NCBI RefSeq assembly: GCF_010729665.1
Contig: NZ_AP022610.1
Coordinates: 2,976,001-3,040,000, forward strand
Direction of reading: 5' to 3'
From: Mycolicibacterium madagascariense
GTDB taxonomy: Bacteria > Actinomycetota > Actinomycetes > Mycobacteriales > Mycobacteriaceae
DNA: 64,000 bases
Part shown: positions 50,937 through 58,822 of the stretch, piece after piece
Position numbering within the stretch: the first letter of the stretch is position 1
Layout: each line of letters begins with the position of its first letter
Program-made: the position numbers and the translations under genes
The notes under the pieces: generated by a model
Told to the model about the DNA's origin: nothing
Database searches by the model: none
What the model saw: only the letters and a program-made list of their open reading frames with translations

Positions 50937-53147
50937 GTGCGGGACGTACTCGACGACACCGACGTCCTGCGCGCGGTGCTCGACGAGTCACCCGACCTGA
51001 TCGCGCTTGCCGACGACGGCGGACGGGTCTTCTACCTCAATCGAACCGGCCTCGCGCTGATCGGGTTGACGGGCCTCCCCTCCGACCCCGCCATGACGAT
51101 CGACGAACTCTTCGGCTGCGCGCACGCGACCGTCGACGGCCCGTGTCCCCTTGCCCATTCCGCGACGGGGCGATGGCACGGCCCCGCCGAGATCGAGAAC
51201 GTCGCCACCGACGTGCCCATCCCGGTGCGGACGACGTCCTTCGTCGTGCCCCGCTCCGGTGGGCGAGGCAACGTCACCGTGTGGCTGGCTCGCGACGTCC
51301 GCGGTGCGCACGACGACGGGTGGCAGAGCGCCGTCGAGACGTCGACCTACCGGGCGGCCGAACAGCAGGCGATCGCCAACTTGAGCAGGCTCGCGCTCGA
51401 CGGCGACATCGATCAGCTCCTCGACTCGGCGACCACCGCAGCCTCGACGCTGATGGGCGTCGACCGCTGCATGATCACCCGCCCCATCGCCGGCGACGAC
51501 GACGAGATCGCCGTCGTCGGGTTCACCGGTCAGCCCCCGCGGCTGCCGACGATGCCCGCCCGGGACAAGTCGCTGATGGGTTACACGATGATGGTCGACG
51601 AGGTCGTGCTCTGCTACGACCGGGACGAGGAGACGCGATTCTCCACCGCGGCGATGGCCTCCTTCGGCTTCCGCAGCGGCGTCGGCGTACCCATCCCCGG
51701 CGGCGAGTCGGGTCCGTGGGGCGTGCTGTCGGTGCACAGCAACCACAATCGGGTCTACAGCGCGCGCGAGCTGTCCTTCCTGCAGACGGTCACCGGCGTG
51801 CTCTCGGCGGCCATCCGGCGCGTCGATCTCGACGAGCAGTTGCACGCGCGCAGTCTGCGCGATCCCCTGACCAACCTGGCCAACCGCACGCAGGCCTACC
51901 AGCGCATCGACGAGGCCCTCGCCCGCGCCAGGGACGACGGATCGTCGGTGGCGATACTCCTGCTCGACGTCGACGACTTCAAGATCATCAACGACAGCCT
52001 CGGGCACGAAGCGGGTGACCGTGCGCTGGTGCGCGTCGCCCACCGCCTCGCCGCCGCATCGCGGGACGGCGACACCGTCGCCCGCATCGGCGGTGACGAG
52101 TTCCTGATCGTCTGCGAAGACGTCGACGGCATCGAGCACGCACAACGCTTGGCGGACAATTTGACCTTTGCGGTCAACCGCCCGCAACCGCTGGGAACCG
52201 AACCTCTGCCGCTCAGCGCCAGTATCGGCATCGCGATGTCCACCGCGACCTCGACCCGCCAGGAACTGATCCATCAGGCCGATCTTGCGATGTACCGCGC
52301 CAAGGACATCGGCCACGGCGGAAGTGCGGTCTTCGACCACGGCGACCTCTATGACGCCGACCGGACGCGGCGCCTGTCGGTGGACCTGCGCGCGGCCCTC
52401 GGCGAGGGTGAGCTCAATTTGCTGTATCAGCCCATCGTGGACATCGCGACGGGCAGGGTCGTCGCGATGGAGGCCCTGGCCCGCTGGCGACATCCCAGCC
52501 TGGGCGTCATCGACCCCACCGAATTCGTGGCCGTGGCCGAAAGAACCGGTCTCGTAGGCGGTCTCGGCGAATGGGCGCTACGCACCGCATGCCTGCAGGC
52601 CGCATCCTGGCGCAGGTTCACCGACGTCGGCATCCGCGTCAACGTCAGCGCCATGCAACTGCGCGACACCGCATTCGTGGACAAGGTCGCCGGCGTCCTG
52701 AGGTGGACGGGGCTCGAACCCGCCGCACTGGGGCTCGAGATCACCGAAACCGTGTCGCTCTCCGACAACGATCGCGTGTCGGGCACCTTGACTGCGTTGC
52801 ACGACATGGGAATTGGACTGGCGCTCGACGACCTCGGCAGCGGATACAGTTCGATCGCGTACCTGAATCGGTACCCGGTCTTCGAGTGCTTCAAGATCGA
52901 CAAGTCCTACATCGCGGACCTTCCCGACCCCCGCGCCACCGCCATCCTCACCGCGATCGTGATGCTCGCTCGAGCCTTCGGGTTGGTCGTCGTCGGTGAA
53001 GGTGTCGAGACACCCGAACAGTTGGCGACCCTGCGGGAGTGCGGATGTGACCTCGCGCAAGGGTTTCTGCTCGGCCGGCCGATGACGGAGAGTCAGGCGA
53101 CCATCGCGCTCGCGACGTCCGGTGAACAGGCTGGCGCACCTGCCTAG
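50937..53147 (+). CDS. PAS-GAF-GGDEF-EAL cyclic-di-GMP regulator
   Basis: 736 aa, soluble. PAS domain at about 10-120 (LRAVLDESPDLIALADDGGRVFYLNRTG), GAF at about 145-300, GGDEF at 385-389 with an RDGD inhibitory I-site five residues before it, and EAL at 512-514 (EALARW) with DDLGSGYSS and FKIDKSYI. Both motifs are canonical, so synthesis and breakdown of c-di-GMP are both possible, with GTP or ligand sensing switching the balance, as known for the single such protein of mycobacteria. The GTG at 50937 has CGGAGGGG upstream; a longer frame lacks family likeness. Confidence 0.9.
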   Translation: MRDVLDDTDVLRAVLDESPDLIALADDGGRVFYLNRTGLALIGLTGLPSDPAMTIDELFGCAHATVDGPCPLAHSATGRWHGPAEIENVATDVPIPVRTTSFVVPRSGGRGNVTVWLARDVRGAHDDGWQSAVETSTYRAAEQQAIANLSRLALDGDIDQLLDSATTAASTLMGVDRCMITRPIAGDDDEIAVVGFTGQPPRLPTMPARDKSLMGYTMMVDEVVLCYDRDEETRFSTAAMASFGFRSGVGVPIPGGESGPWGVLSVHSNHNRVYSARELSFLQTVTGVLSAAIRRVDLDEQLHARSLRDPLTNLANRTQAYQRIDEALARARDDGSSVAILLLDVDDFKIINDSLGHEAGDRALVRVAHRLAAASRDGDTVARIGGDEFLIVCEDVDGIEHAQRLADNLTFAVNRPQPLGTEPLPLSASIGIAMSTATSTRQELIHQADLAMYRAKDIGHGGSAVFDHGDLYDADRTRRLSVDLRAALGEGELNLLYQPIVDIATGRVVAMEALARWRHPSLGVIDPTEFVAVAERTGLVGGLGEWALRTACLQAASWRRFTDVGIRVNVSAMQLRDTAFVDKVAGVLRWTGLEPAALGLEITETVSLSDNDRVSGTLTALHDMGIGLALDDLGSGYSSIAYLNRYPVFECFKIDKSYIADLPDPRATAILTAIVMLARAFGLVVVGEGVETPEQLATLRECGCDLAQGFLLGRPMTESQATIALATSGEQAGAPA

Positions 53148-53325
53148 ATGCGGTCGTTACCCGATCATTGGCTGCGCAGAGGTGTATGTTTCGGTGATCG
53201 AGGCTGTGCCAAGTCGCGGTTGAGCGAAACGGCCCGCAAATGCCCCGGTCGGGAACGGCGGGCCCCATGCGGCGCCACCTCCGTACATCAGCACGACGCG
53301 CTCGCGGCGTCCGGCGACACCGCCG

Positions 53326-54033
53326 GTGACACAGGGCGAGCAACTCCTGGCTTCGGTCGGTGCGTTGCAGGGCGTCGCTGCGGCCGACAAGATCTGCAGC
53401 ACGTGCGTCACCCTGCTCGACGTCCACGCCACCGCCATTTCCCTGGTGTCCAACGGCGCCAACCTGGCAACGCTGGGGGCGAGCAGTCCCGCCGCACGCC
53501 TCTACGACGAGGTGCAGTTCACCGTCGGCGAGGGGCCGTGTCTGAGCGCGGTGGCCGACCGCGCACCCATCGTCATCCCCGACCTGGACGACCCCGCGGA
53601 CACTCGGTGGGCGCTGTATCGCCCGGTGATGCTGGCGCACGACATTCGCGCGGTCACCGCCATTCCCGTCATGGTCGCCGGCGAGGGCGTCGGCGCGTTC
53701 AACGTCTTCCTCGACACCCCGGGCACCCTCACCGAGGAGGCGCTGGCCCTGAGCAGGCTCGCCGCCGACCTCGCCCGGCTACCACTGCTGAGCCTGCTCG
53801 ACGAGCACCTGCGGGCGGCCGCCGCCGATCCCGACACCGAAGCCTGGACCGAGCTACATCTGTTGGCGCGCACCGACATTGCGCAAGCCACCGGAATGGT
53901 CATGGCACAGCTCGACGTCGACGCGGAAGAAGCTCTGGTGCGATTGCGCGCGCACGCCTACGCGACCAGCAGCAGCCCCACCGACATCGCCCGCGCCATC
54001 ATCGACCGACGAGTTCGGCTGACCCCACCGTGA
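53326..54033 (+). CDS. GAF-ANTAR regulatory protein
   Basis: 235 aa. GAF domain at about 15-160 (EVQFTVGEGPCLSAVADRAPIVIPDLDD is a common GAF core in actinobacteria). ANTAR domain at about 170-230 (ELHLLARTDIAQATGMVMAQLDVDAEEALVRLRAHAYATSSSPTDIARAII). ANTAR domains bind RNA hairpins and act as antiterminators. GTG start. It lies 178 bp after the GGDEF-EAL gene and converges with the MarR-PP2C gene. Ligand and RNA target are unknown. Confidence 0.88.
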   Translation: MTQGEQLLASVGALQGVAAADKICSTCVTLLDVHATAISLVSNGANLATLGASSPAARLYDEVQFTVGEGPCLSAVADRAPIVIPDLDDPADTRWALYRPVMLAHDIRAVTAIPVMVAGEGVGAFNVFLDTPGTLTEEALALSRLAADLARLPLLSLLDEHLRAAAADPDTEAWTELHLLARTDIAQATGMVMAQLDVDAEEALVRLRAHAYATSSSPTDIARAIIDRRVRLTPP

Positions 54034-54112
54034 CCGCGGGTTCCTCCCGTCCGGTTTGGATGCCCTGGTTGACCTGATCGATGGCCGGCGGGCACCGGTC
54101 CCGCCCGAGTAG

Positions 54113-55795
54113 CTACGTACTGGTGTCGATGCAGACGATGGTGGTGTCGTCCAACGGCCCGGTAGGACCCCATTCGTCGAGGAGGTCGGCCAGCACCCGG
54201 CGGGTGGTCTCGTCCGGGGTGTTGGTGGTGCTGTGGCGGGTGATGCGGTCCAGATGCTGGCGCAGGGGGTTGTCGTCGGTCCGGCCGGTGCCGTGCCGAA
54301 AACCGTCTCCGAGGATGAACATCCGGTCGCCACGCTCGACGGGGATCCTGGTGATGTCGAAGGTCGAGTCCTCCTGGTGACCCAGGGGCGAATGCGGCGA
54401 CAGGTGGACGTCGTCGAGGTGGCCGTCGCGTGCGCGCAGCACCGTGAAGTCAGAGGTGGTCAGCACCTCGACCGACCACGGGGTGGTCGTGATGCGCATC
54501 AGGAGGACGTCGACCGTGGCGCGCCCCTTGAAGTGGCCCCACAGCGCCTGGTCGGCGAGGTGGGCCTGGTCGGTCAGCGTGGTGGTGGTGCGGCGGGCCT
54601 GGCGGATCGCGGCGGCGGCGAAGCCGGTGACGCTGGCGAAGTCGCGGTCGGATTTGCGGCAGTCGAGCACGGCGATGTCGACGATGGTGGGGCTGACGAC
54701 CTCCATGTCGTAGCTGTCCGAGCAGCTGTCGTGCATGGGTTCCAGGCGAGCGGCGACGTGGACGCCGTGGGCATGCAGCCGCCCGGCTGACAGCTGACGG
54801 GTCTGCATCTCCGCGGCGACGGTCCAGTCCCGGGTGCGGGTGGCCATCGTGGTCTGCAGACTGGCGGCACTGGCGCCGGGCAGGATCAGGGCCACCGCGT
54901 CGGCGTAGTCTCGCAACCCCTGCAGGAGCGGCCCGTCCGCCGCCGGGTCGCCGGGCAGCTGCACCGACAGCACGCCCAGCACCGCACCGGGCGTGATGAC
55001 CGGGAGATGCGCCCACGTGCCAGCGGCGTCGGGCGCCAGGATCGTCCGCTCGCCGCGCAGCGACTCCCCCGCAGCGCTGCGATCGACCGACACCGGTGCA
55101 TTGCCCTCGGTGGTGTGCGGCCACGCCGCGACCGTGACGAGCCGGCGCCCATCGACGCTGAGCAGACTCAGCGTCACCGCGTCGACCGCCACCCCCTCCT
55201 CGGGCAGCGCCGCAGCTGCGGTCTCGACCACCAGGGAGCACACCGCGTCGGCGGGGGCACCGGTCACGGCGCGAATCAGTTCCCGCAGCGCATGCCCGGA
55301 AGGTTGGGTGGGCCCGGAGCCGCCGCCCGACGACGCGGCCGGCCGGGTGCCCGACGCCGCCGCGGCGATCGCATGCACCGCCCGGGTCAGCGCCGCCCGG
55401 TCCTCGGCGGTGGCGGTGTCCCAGATGGGCGTCAACGTCTGCAGTCGGGCGGTGTCCCAGCGGTCGAGCAGCTCCCGCCCCCGCCGGGTCAACCCCAGAC
55501 TCACTTCGCGACGGTCCTGATCGGCGCGTTCGCGACTGACGTACCCCGCGGCCACCAATCGGTCGACGGCCCGGCTGATCGTCGACGGGGACAGCCCGAC
55601 CACCTCGGCGACGCCGGACACCGACCACGCCCCGTCGTGACCGACGAGGTCGAGCACCCGCAGCTGGCTGGGGCTGATCGTGGCGTCGAGCCGGTCCCCG
55701 GCCCGCCCCACGGCGTCCTGGAACGCCGAAGCCACCCGCAGCAAATCTGCGTCCGCGGGGGGTTCGGTCACGAAGGCGTCATTCATCGGCCCCAT
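54113..55795 (-). CDS. MarR HTH-GAF-PP2C (RsbU/SpoIIE-type) fusion protein
   Basis: 560 aa. Residues 15-145 form a MarR winged HTH (SPSQLRVLDLVGHDGAWSVSGVAEVVGLSPSTISRAVDRLVAAGYVSRERADQDRREVSLGLT). Residues about 165-310 look like a GAF sensor. Residues 340-560 are a PP2C-type phosphatase: metal-site Asp candidates D360/D363 in SDSYD, D378 in AVLDC, D497 in ILGDGFRHG, and D549/D550 in LDDTTIV. The middle motif (TSDFTVL for AGHPP) is diverged. RsbU-like phosphatases activate STAS anti-anti-sigma factors, and one is encoded just past the divergent rhodopsin operon. The fusion suggests a DNA-bound or autoregulated phosphatase. Start ATG 55795 or 55786. Confidence 0.82.
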   Translation of the reverse strand: MGPMNDAFVTEPPADADLLRVASAFQDAVGRAGDRLDATISPSQLRVLDLVGHDGAWSVSGVAEVVGLSPSTISRAVDRLVAAGYVSRERADQDRREVSLGLTRRGRELLDRWDTARLQTLTPIWDTATAEDRAALTRAVHAIAAAASGTRPAASSGGGSGPTQPSGHALRELIRAVTGAPADAVCSLVVETAAAALPEEGVAVDAVTLSLLSVDGRRLVTVAAWPHTTEGNAPVSVDRSAAGESLRGERTILAPDAAGTWAHLPVITPGAVLGVLSVQLPGDPAADGPLLQGLRDYADAVALILPGASAASLQTTMATRTRDWTVAAEMQTRQLSAGRLHAHGVHVAARLEPMHDSCSDSYDMEVVSPTIVDIAVLDCRKSDRDFASVTGFAAAAIRQARRTTTTLTDQAHLADQALWGHFKGRATVDVLLMRITTTPWSVEVLTTSDFTVLRARDGHLDDVHLSPHSPLGHQEDSTFDITRIPVERGDRMFILGDGFRHGTGRTDDNPLRQHLDRITRHSTTNTPDETTRRVLADLLDEWGPTGPLDDTTIVCIDTST

Positions 55796-55831
55796 TGTTC
55801 CCCTTGCCGTCCCACCGTCACCGCGCTACCT

Positions 55832-55861
55832 TTGCATGCATATTGCAATCATTGCTATCTG
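55832..55861. promoter_or_regulatory. promoter/operator between MarR-PP2C and rhodopsin genes
   Basis: TTGCA (55832-55836) N7 TGCAA (55844-55848) forms an inverted repeat. It contains the palindromes TGCATGCA (55833-55840) and ATTGCAAT (55842-55849). TTGCAT (55832-55837) and TATCTG (55856-55861), 18 bp apart, could be the rhodopsin promoter, so a bound MarR-type protein would cover the -35. The half-sites match those overlapping the CLC start. Confidence 0.5.
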
Positions 55862-55894
55862 CAGTTTTCTGTGGACGACCTGAAGGGAACACCC

Positions 55895-56815
55895 GTGACA
55901 TCAACGGTCTTGGCGGCTGAGTTCAGCGCCACGACGACCTACTCGAACACCGCCTACCTACTGCTCCTGTATGCGTTCGTGGTGGCGGCGTTCGCGCTGT
56001 TCGCCGCGGGTCTCTACGGCGTGAAGACGGCCTCGGAGGTGTCGAAGGCCTACCGCGCGTCGGCGATCGCCAGCACGTGCATCTGCTGGGTCGCGACCGC
56101 CGCCTACGCCGTGCTCATCATCGAGTGGGTCACCAACTTCTCGCCTACCCCCGATGGTCTGCACTATGCGCCGGCGCGCGCCGCGGTCATCACCGAGCTG
56201 CGCTACATGGACTGGTCGGTCACCGTTCCGCTACTGACCGTCGAGCTGCTCGCCGTCGCCGCGTTGACGCGAGCGCAAACGATTCGGTGGCGCACGGCGG
56301 CCGTCGTGTCCGCTGCGTTGATGATCGTCACCGGCTTCCTCGGGGTGATCTTCGGTCAGGACGCCCTGCGTGGGGTGAACGCCGCCATGTGGGTGTGGGG
56401 CGCCATCAGCACCGCGTTCTTCGTCGTGCTCTACGTCGTCGCCGCCAGGGCCTACCGCGCCAGCACGGCAGCACTGTCGCCGGCCTCGTCGAAGAGCTAC
56501 CGGGCTGCGCTCATCCTGCTATTCACCGTGTTCCTGGCGTACCCGCTGGCCTACCTGGTGCCGTGGTGGGCCGGGGCGGACAACCCCGGTTGGGCGACCG
56601 CCGAGCAGCTGACGTTCACGATCGCCGACATCGCCGCCAAGGCGGGTTTCGGGCTGCTGATCCACCGCACCGCGAAGCTGCGCACGGCTCACGACGCCGA
56701 GCACGCCGCATCGACACCGCACCGGATCGCCGCGGCCGTCCCCGACACCATGGCATCCGAGGTGTGGATCTCCGGCGAGCTGCTCAGCGTCCCGCCGGCG
56801 CCGACGCAGCCGTGA
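55895..56815 (+). CDS. microbial rhodopsin, predicted outward proton pump
   Basis: 306 aa, seven membrane helices. Helix C reads RYMDWSVTVPLLTVE: D106, T110 and E117 are the DTE triad of proteorhodopsin-like proton pumps (acceptor, Thr, donor). Retinal attaches to K249 in FTIADIAAKAGFG, with counter-ion D245. The position equal to proteorhodopsin 105 is L114, which predicts green absorption. Helix B has no histidine, so the His75 partner seen in proteorhodopsins is missing. The B-C loop is long. The GTG at 55895 follows GAAGGGAA. It overlaps blh by GTGA. Light would drive proton export; a sensory role is not excluded. Confidence 0.92.
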   Translation: MTSTVLAAEFSATTTYSNTAYLLLLYAFVVAAFALFAAGLYGVKTASEVSKAYRASAIASTCICWVATAAYAVLIIEWVTNFSPTPDGLHYAPARAAVITELRYMDWSVTVPLLTVELLAVAALTRAQTIRWRTAAVVSAALMIVTGFLGVIFGQDALRGVNAAMWVWGAISTAFFVVLYVVAARAYRASTAALSPASSKSYRAALILLFTVFLAYPLAYLVPWWAGADNPGWATAEQLTFTIADIAAKAGFGLLIHRTAKLRTAHDAEHAASTPHRIAAAVPDTMASEVWISGELLSVPPAPTQP

Positions 56816-57852
56816 CCCGACCGGTGGCCGGCGTGGCAGCGCTCGCGCGGGCCCCCACCGGGGCCCGACACCGCGGGGACGTCTCCGCGGTGTCGGGCCA
56901 CGCGGTTCGCCTGGCGACCGTGCTGGCGATGTTCGGCGTGACCGCCGGCTACCTCGCGGCCGCCCCGATCGTGTCCGCGGGGACGTCTCGGCAGGTGGGC
57001 CAGGTCCTGGTCGTCACCGCCCTGGTACTCGGCTTGCCGCACGGCGCCGCCGACGTGGACACCGAGGCGTTGCGCGGTGCGTCGACGATCCGGTGGCTCG
57101 CCGGGATGGCCGCCTACGCCGGAGCGGCCGGCGCGGCGGTCGCCGCGTGGACGCAGTGGCCCACCGCCACCGTGCTGGCGCTACTGCTGATCGCCGCCGT
57201 CCACTTCGGGGTCAGCGACGCCGCCGCAGCACCGTCCCCGTACCTGCGCATCTTGACCGCGATCGCCGGTGGACTCATCCCGGTCGCCGTGCCGGTGGCA
57301 CTGCACGGACCGCCCCTCGTCAGCCTGCTCGACGCCCTCTCCGCGGGGCACGGGCACACCCTCGTCACCGCGGCGCGGGCCGGCGTTCCCGCCGCGGGGC
57401 TGGCGGCGGCCGCTCTCGTCGTCGCTGCGGCTCGTCGGCGCGACTGGCTGTCCTGCGGCGAACCGCTCGCGGTGCTCGCGGTCTTCGTCGCGCTGCCCCC
57501 GTTGCTGGCGTTCGCCGCCTACTACGCGCTGTGGCATTGCACGCGCCAGGTCCTGCCCACGCTGACGAACGTCGCCCGGCGGCACGGCCTGACGCTTCGC
57601 CACGCGGCGGCGCGTTACCTGGTGCGCACGGCGGTGCCGTCGCTGGTGGTGCTGATCGCGGCGACGATGGTGCTGACCCAGCACCGCATCCCCCTCACCG
57701 CCGTCGCGATCATCACGGTGTTGTCGCTGACCGTTCCGCATGCCGCCACCACCGCGCTGCAGGCGCACCTGACCAGGACGCGTGCCCAGGACGGTCGGGT
57801 CCCCGGAGCGCAGCGATGGCGCGGGAGCGCCTCTCGTGCCAAGGCGGCGTGA
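56812..57852 (+). CDS. blh: Brp/Blh-family beta-carotene 15,15'-dioxygenase
   Basis: 346 aa membrane protein with about nine helices. The four conserved iron-binding histidine motifs are present: GLPHGAADVD (H77), AVHFGVSDA (H131), YALWHCTRQ (H242) and LTVPHAATT (H310). The enzyme cleaves beta-carotene into two retinals, supplying the chromophore for the rhodopsin encoded directly upstream (GTGA overlap). No carotenoid biosynthesis gene is in the window, so beta-carotene must come from elsewhere in the genome. A 15-bp perfect hairpin lies within codons 17-30, so a later start is possible. Confidence 0.92.
   Translation: MTRPVAGVAALARAPTGARHRGDVSAVSGHAVRLATVLAMFGVTAGYLAAAPIVSAGTSRQVGQVLVVTALVLGLPHGAADVDTEALRGASTIRWLAGMAAYAGAAGAAVAAWTQWPTATVLALLLIAAVHFGVSDAAAAPSPYLRILTAIAGGLIPVAVPVALHGPPLVSLLDALSAGHGHTLVTAARAGVPAAGLAAAALVVAAARRRDWLSCGEPLAVLAVFVALPPLLAFAAYYALWHCTRQVLPTLTNVARRHGLTLRHAAARYLVRTAVPSLVVLIAATMVLTQHRIPLTAVAIITVLSLTVPHAATTALQAHLTRTRAQDGRVPGAQRWRGSASRAKAA
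56862..56899 (+). other. 15-bp perfect RNA hairpin in the 5' part of blh
   Basis: GGCCCGACACCGCGG (56862-56876) pairs perfectly with CCGCGGTGTCGGGCC (56885-56899) around an 8-nt loop (GGACGTCT) that can itself close further through G-C, A-U and G-U pairs. It is the strongest stem found in the window and lies 47 nt after the rhodopsin stop, inside the hydrophilic N-terminus of Blh, where the protein is unlikely to be constrained. Confidence 0.7.
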
Positions 57853-57946
57853 CGGCGTGGACTACGCCGCCCCGGCGAACGAGACCGAAGAATGGATGTG
57901 GTGTGGTGTGGCTACGGCAGTTCGCCGAGGCGTGGACGGAGCGGCA

Positions 57947-58303
57947 GTGACGAATGACGGCGCGGGCATCGAGGTGACGGTTCTCGACGTGGAGGGGGTG
58001 ACCGTGGTGCACGTCAAGGGCTCGGTGGACATGCTGACCGCCGCCACGCTCGGCACCCGACTCCTCGCCGCGGTGGCCGAGCACCCCCGCGCACTCATCG
58101 TCGATCTGACCGAACTGGAGTTCTTGGCCTCGATGGGCTTGCAGGTCCTCCTCGACGCCCACGCCGCGGCGGGACCCGACACCACGATGGTGGTGGCCGC
58201 CGACGGCCCGACCACCAGCCGCCCGCTTCAGATCACCGGCATCGACGACACCATCGCCCTGTATCCCACTCGCGCCGCGGCCCTGCAGGCCCTCGCGGGC
58301 TGA
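57947..58303 (+). CDS. STAS-domain anti-anti-sigma factor
   Basis: 118 aa single STAS domain: IEVTVLDVEGVTVVHVKGSVDMLTAATL, then ALIVDLTELEFLASMGLQVLLDA. The phosphorylatable serine of the family is S62 in FLASMGL (DSSG becomes ASMG, serine kept). Such proteins bind an anti-sigma kinase when dephosphorylated by a PP2C phosphatase, releasing a sigma factor. It follows blh by 94 bp on the same strand, and a PP2C fusion protein diverges from the rhodopsin. The matching kinase is not in the window. The start is chosen at GTG 57947 after GGACGGAG; ATG 57896 is an alternative. Confidence 0.85.
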   Translation: MTNDGAGIEVTVLDVEGVTVVHVKGSVDMLTAATLGTRLLAAVAEHPRALIVDLTELEFLASMGLQVLLDAHAAAGPDTTMVVAADGPTTSRPLQITGIDDTIALYPTRAAALQALAG

Positions 58304-58335
58304 CCCCGCGCGAGCTCGCCGCGGCCCGCGGTCGG

Positions 58336-58686
58336 CTACGAGACTTCGTGGGCGACGCCGTCCGTCTCCGGGCGTCGGATGCGTTCGTGGCCGGTCGTCA
58401 GCATCTCGTCGAACACCGGTTGTTCGGGAATGTAGTCACGGTCGTTGACCTCGGCGACGTCGGCACGGAACTGCGCGACGACGACGTGGATGTTGGTGCT
58501 CGTCCGTCGGGCCTGTGACCGCAGCATCTCGAACGCTGCGTGCTCGTCGATGCCGTAGATGACCATCAGCATCCCCTTGACCTGTTCGAGCGGACCGCGG
58601 GTCGCGATGATCCGCGCCACCGCATCGGAGATGGCCTGCTCGGTGGCGGGATCATGGGCCGGACGCACGGGCGGGTCGGTACTCAC
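58336..58686 (-). CDS. ANTAR-domain protein
   Basis: 116 aa. The ANTAR domain fills about 25-85 (AVARIIATRGPLEQVKGMLMVIYGIDEHAAFEMLRSQARRTSTNIHVVVAQF), with no GAF or receiver domain, so it probably needs a partner to sense signals. The tail (EVNDRDYIPEQPVFDEML) is acidic. The GTG at 58686 has AGAGGGG upstream. It converges with the STAS gene and precedes the catalase gene on the complementary map order. RNA target unknown. Confidence 0.85.
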   Translation of the reverse strand: MSTDPPVRPAHDPATEQAISDAVARIIATRGPLEQVKGMLMVIYGIDEHAAFEMLRSQARRTSTNIHVVVAQFRADVAEVNDRDYIPEQPVFDEMLTTGHERIRRPETDGVAHEVS

Positions 58687-58822
58687 GGGTGGGTGCCCCT
58701 CTGCGCAAGGTCTCGCGCACGTCGCGACGGGACCGAGGCGGCAGGGGTCCGGGCTCACTCGGTTCGGGTCGACGCTACACGTCGACCGTCCCGGCCCGGG
58801 CCCCCGCACCGACCCCGCCCCC

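Noticed and set aside
55895..56815. Rhodopsin as a heliorhodopsin or chloride/sodium pump
   Set aside because: Helix C has the DTE proton-pump triad, not NTQ, NDQ or TSA types, and the sequence matches type I rhodopsin helices F and G.
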